From: Floccularia luteovirens
Lineage: Eukaryota > Basidiomycota > Agaricomycetes > Agaricales > Squamanitaceae
NCBI GenBank assembly: GCA_009739215.1
Contig: VSJF01000009.1
Location: 992,001 to 1,056,000 of the forward strand
Reading direction: 5' to 3'
DNA length: 64,000 bases
Part shown: positions 61,016 through 64,000 of the stretch, one piece after another
Position numbering within the stretch: the first letter of the stretch is position 1
Layout: the number at the start of each line of letters is the position of its first letter
Notes under the pieces: model-generated
What the model was told of the DNA's origin: nothing
The model's input: the letters and a program-made list of their open reading frames with translations, nothing else
The model's database searches: none
Translations under genes and position numbers: made by a program

Positions 61016-63262
61016 GTTGATAGTTGCAAGAGGAACTCAAAGGATGGACGTTACAATAGCAAAGCTGACCTGTGAAGTTGGCGTGAGTAAATGACTATAT
61101 ATTTTTAGCTTTCAACCCACATTGTCGTGATCATTGCCAAACGTTGGACGTGTTGGGAGCAATGGGAAGTTGCAGTAGGAGAGCGCAATTGCACCGATCC
61201 ACCCATTGTGTAACTATCACCCTCAAGGTCGAAATATCATGTTGTACGTTCGCAAAGGTATTTAAAAGAGATACTAGTTTACGTCAAATTAGCATTGTTT
61301 AATAATTCAAATTGTGTTCATGGTCAACGTTCAACAAGCACGTGAGGCAGCTCACGTGGATGTCAATATGTCGCGTCATCATATAAGCGGATTTGATGTT
61401 TTATATGCAGTTGTAAGTGCCCCATACCTTGAATTAAGTACTGTAACTGTAAACAAAATATATACATGTTTCGAAATAAATATGCCAAAAACACAAGGCA
61501 GTTTGAGCCAAAAGTCCTCAAGGCCGCCAAATTCATTCTACTTTGCATTTGCAGCCTGAAGTTTGTCACACAAACGGACATTTTTTTCCCTCTCTTTTCG
61601 TAAGTTATTCTTGTACTTTTCAACGCGTGTTTCTGATTATTCGATGGCTACATACATGTTCTCCTTGTCTGAATTCTTGGCTTCAACTTCCGTCCTTTTC
61701 AACTCCGCATTTTTGGTGGTCTTTGCAGCACTTGCTTTCTGAGCAGCTGATCTGGTTATCAGTGTTTGAAACATTGACAACCAACTTTACACCTTTTCCG
61801 AGGAAAACATATAAAACCCGGTCCGCAGAGCAGCCTACCACTTGTCAGATATCAAGGCGGTAATATTTAAGTTGAATGCGATACCACGTCACCATATTAT
61901 CGCGAGAACCATCACCAGTCTTTAATCCCGCCGACATGGAATGATACACGATAGAAGTAGGTACAATCTCGGTTGAAGCCTCCTTACCGCATCCTGGCCT
62001 ACCAAAAACCAAACGAGAAAGCTCTGACCGTCTACCCTGACTTAGACACCATGATAGCATGCTGCTGTGCATGCGACATGGAACTTGCGATCAATGATCA
62101 ACGTCAAGGACAGATTGTGCGCGGTTCCAGGAGTGGCACCCTTCTCAGTTACATTACGGACCTGGTCTAGTATAGCGAGAGAAGTAACACTTGCATGCCA
62201 CCAGGCGCTCTGGGCTTCTGATATGTCAGGCTGCGGTAAGCGGTTCAAGTCATGGATGAAGCGGTGATTTGGACGCCCCCACGCTCTATACTTTGCTCGC
62301 TGGTTCAGTCCCATAAGTCCTCTCCTATATCCTTCCAGAAAACGTTGCTTTATATCGCCTTCTAGCTTTGGGTATAGGTATCCAATAAGTAGAAGCTTAC
62401 AATCAGTTGTTGTTGATCCTTGTATCTATTAACTCAACAATGTGGAATGCAGTTTCCAAATCCATGCTTGTTGCAATACGGGCGGCAATCGAAAGAATCA
62501 TGTTCAGCTCCATAATACGCCGTCCCGGAGCTGGGCCTTTCGGTATCATCAGAATTGGCACTTCCATGCAAAATAGTTTGGTAGTGCATGCATTGCATCG
62601 GCAGCAACAATACACAGCGTCAGAATCTATTTCAGTATACACAGTCAGAACCACTTGATAGATTGACGGATTAGCGCTGCAGGAACGTTCGCGGGAGCGT
62701 ACTCGGTTTATATGTGTGGGTGAAATTATCCAGAGAAAGAACAATGGTTTTGTTCGGCTGTGCGCATTTGATTCCAGTGGGGCTATCGGAATTTGTCGAC
62801 ATTTCGAACGTGTCTTCTGGAGTCTCTGGACAACGTAATAAATCAACATTTGACTGTCAGGCTTTTGCCTGACAGCGCAGGGGTCTTCTTGAAGGTGTGC
62901 TGCTGAGTTTTAATCCCCCCCATACACTAATCCACATGTGTTTGTTTCTCACAACAGTTTTAGGATTGCACCCCTAACTAGAGAAAGTTGACTTCAATAC
63001 ATAAATTTTCATTCATTACGATACAATTCAAGTTCTTTATGTTTGTGATGTTGGAATGTCGAGGGTTAGTGTAAGCCCTAACTAACATGTAATAAGTTTC
63101 ATGTTCTTTGCCTCACCTTTTTTTACATGTTGATGCACACAGTTTATTATATATTCGTATGATACACATGCTAGACACACATTATATATATCCGTACTCT
63201 ACATACTTTTAATACAAGCAGTTTTGTTACAAAACTCTATCAGCACGGTGATACCATACGTG
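61016..63262. other. Region without a supported gene
   Basis: This is 2.2 kb. Minus-strand open frames at 62403-62849 (149 codons, ending TAFHIVELIDTRINNN) and 62042-62314 could belong to an unrecognised gene, but I cannot join them or name a domain. The last 250 bases are A/T-rich. Confidence 0.35.
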
Positions 63263-64000
63263 CTAATACGCCAAAATCTGCCTATCATCATATGGTTCCA
63301 CCAGAAAAACAGCGACTATGAGAGAAGTACCAGCACAGGCTGCAAGTATAGTTCCCCCGATCCAACCTACTTTCATAGGCATTATGTCCTCGGGAGAAAC
63401 TTCAATGATCACGTAGGCGAGTCCTTTCCAAATCAACGCAGTGCTCTGGCATAAGCATCGGTTGAAGAAGTTGCTGAATTGCAATGTACAGCAAGTGACA
63501 ACCCATATGGCATTCAGGATCGCTAGGAATTTTCCAAGACGCCTAAGGCTGATGGAGAGGGCGCGCAAGAAGACTCTCCAGAAGCTTGATCTCAATCTCT
63601 GACGTTTCTTCGTCATGACCAGGTAATGCGCTATAAGAGAGGATAAAGTAAATAGCATCCAAGACAATGTCGAGAGTACAGCGTATAAGATATACGACAG
63701 TGACCGACAACCCAAACCTGGAGATAGTGGTGAATTACGTGTACATACGCTAATAAAATAATGCACCCACCTAAGGCTGGTGTAAACCAGACAATAACAA
63801 CTGCCGCCCCGGTTGTTCCCCATTGCACAAAAAGAGCTAATATAGATGCGAAAGTCATCGTTGAAATCACTGAGGGACCCCAAATATGTTGCTCAGTAGC
63901 CCTCTTTGCGCCTTCTAAAGGGAGGTTCTGCTTTGGCTCTGGATTTATAGTGTTATCGAGGTTTTCCGCTGTAGTAATCCGTGATTCCATGCGGGAGATG
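63263..64000 (-). CDS. Multi-pass membrane protein of unknown function, 3' part (runs off the window)
   Basis: The last two exons (63771 to beyond 64000, and 63263-63717) join in phase. They match the C-terminal half of 53011-54908: LFVQWGTTGAAVVIVWFTPA, then LGCRSLSYILYAVLSTLSWM, FLAILNAIWVVTCCTLQF, FFNRCLC, and KVGWIGGTILAACAGTSLIV. The visible part has four hydrophobic helices and no breaks. The 5' end lies outside the window. This may be the functional member of the three copies. Confidence 0.8.

Overview
The window looks like nuclear DNA of a filamentous basidiomycete, most likely an Agaricomycete. Genes are split by many introns of about 46 to 90 bases with GT..AG ends. The recognisable genes include an AA9 lytic polysaccharide monooxygenase, a GMC oxidoreductase of the aryl-alcohol-oxidase type, a fungal auxin-efflux-carrier-like transporter, an Osh1/2-type oxysterol-binding protein and F-box and C2H2 proteins, a typical set for a saprotrophic or wood-decay fungus. 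There is no sign of bacterial, plasmid or viral organisation. No rRNA, tRNA or CRISPR array was found by eye. All gene models below were assembled by reading splice signals and checking that codon phase carries across each junction.

Layout. 0.5-3.8 kb: an intact flavin monooxygenase followed by a decayed tandem copy. 4.2-5.6 kb: an F-box protein (-). 7.2-9.1 kb: an auxin-efflux-carrier family transporter (-). 10.1-15.1 kb: two paralogous single-pass membrane proteins with a Ser/Thr-rich ectodomain and a cytoplasmic PPxY tail (+), with the remains of a third copy between them. 15.4-21.7 kb: a conserved housekeeping block on the minus strand (mitochondrial carrier, DPH3, ankyrin-PH-FFAT-ORD oxysterol-binding protein). 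22.4-23.4 kb: a more distant member of the membrane family, cut by a stop. 24.7-28.9 kb: a HAD hydrolase (-) and a GMC oxidoreductase (+) diverging from one promoter region. 30.8-36.3 kb: an AA9 gene (+) facing a PPxY membrane gene (-), and a second, degraded copy of the same pair. 36.7-38.1 kb: a long inverted repeat with a 675-base centre. 38.9-41.2 kb: a broken MFS transporter. 41.3-42.5 kb: a NAT9-like acetyltransferase. 45.2-50 kb: two paralogous C2H2 regulators. 50.9-64 kb: three copies of a multi-pass membrane protein (one dead, one damaged, one running off the right edge) around a tandem pair of intact TAP-like alpha/beta hydrolases.

The common theme is local duplication followed by unequal decay: in nearly every accessory family one copy is intact and another carries stops, frame breaks, deletions or changed splice sites. 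The housekeeping block shows none of this. Some of the single-base breaks (AA9, GMC) mainly lengthen homopolymers and could be sequencing errors. Other cases (in-frame deletions, coding-region loss, GC donors, substitution-type stops) look like real evolution. AG acceptors preceded by A (AAG) are unusually common, about one in six of the introns modelled.
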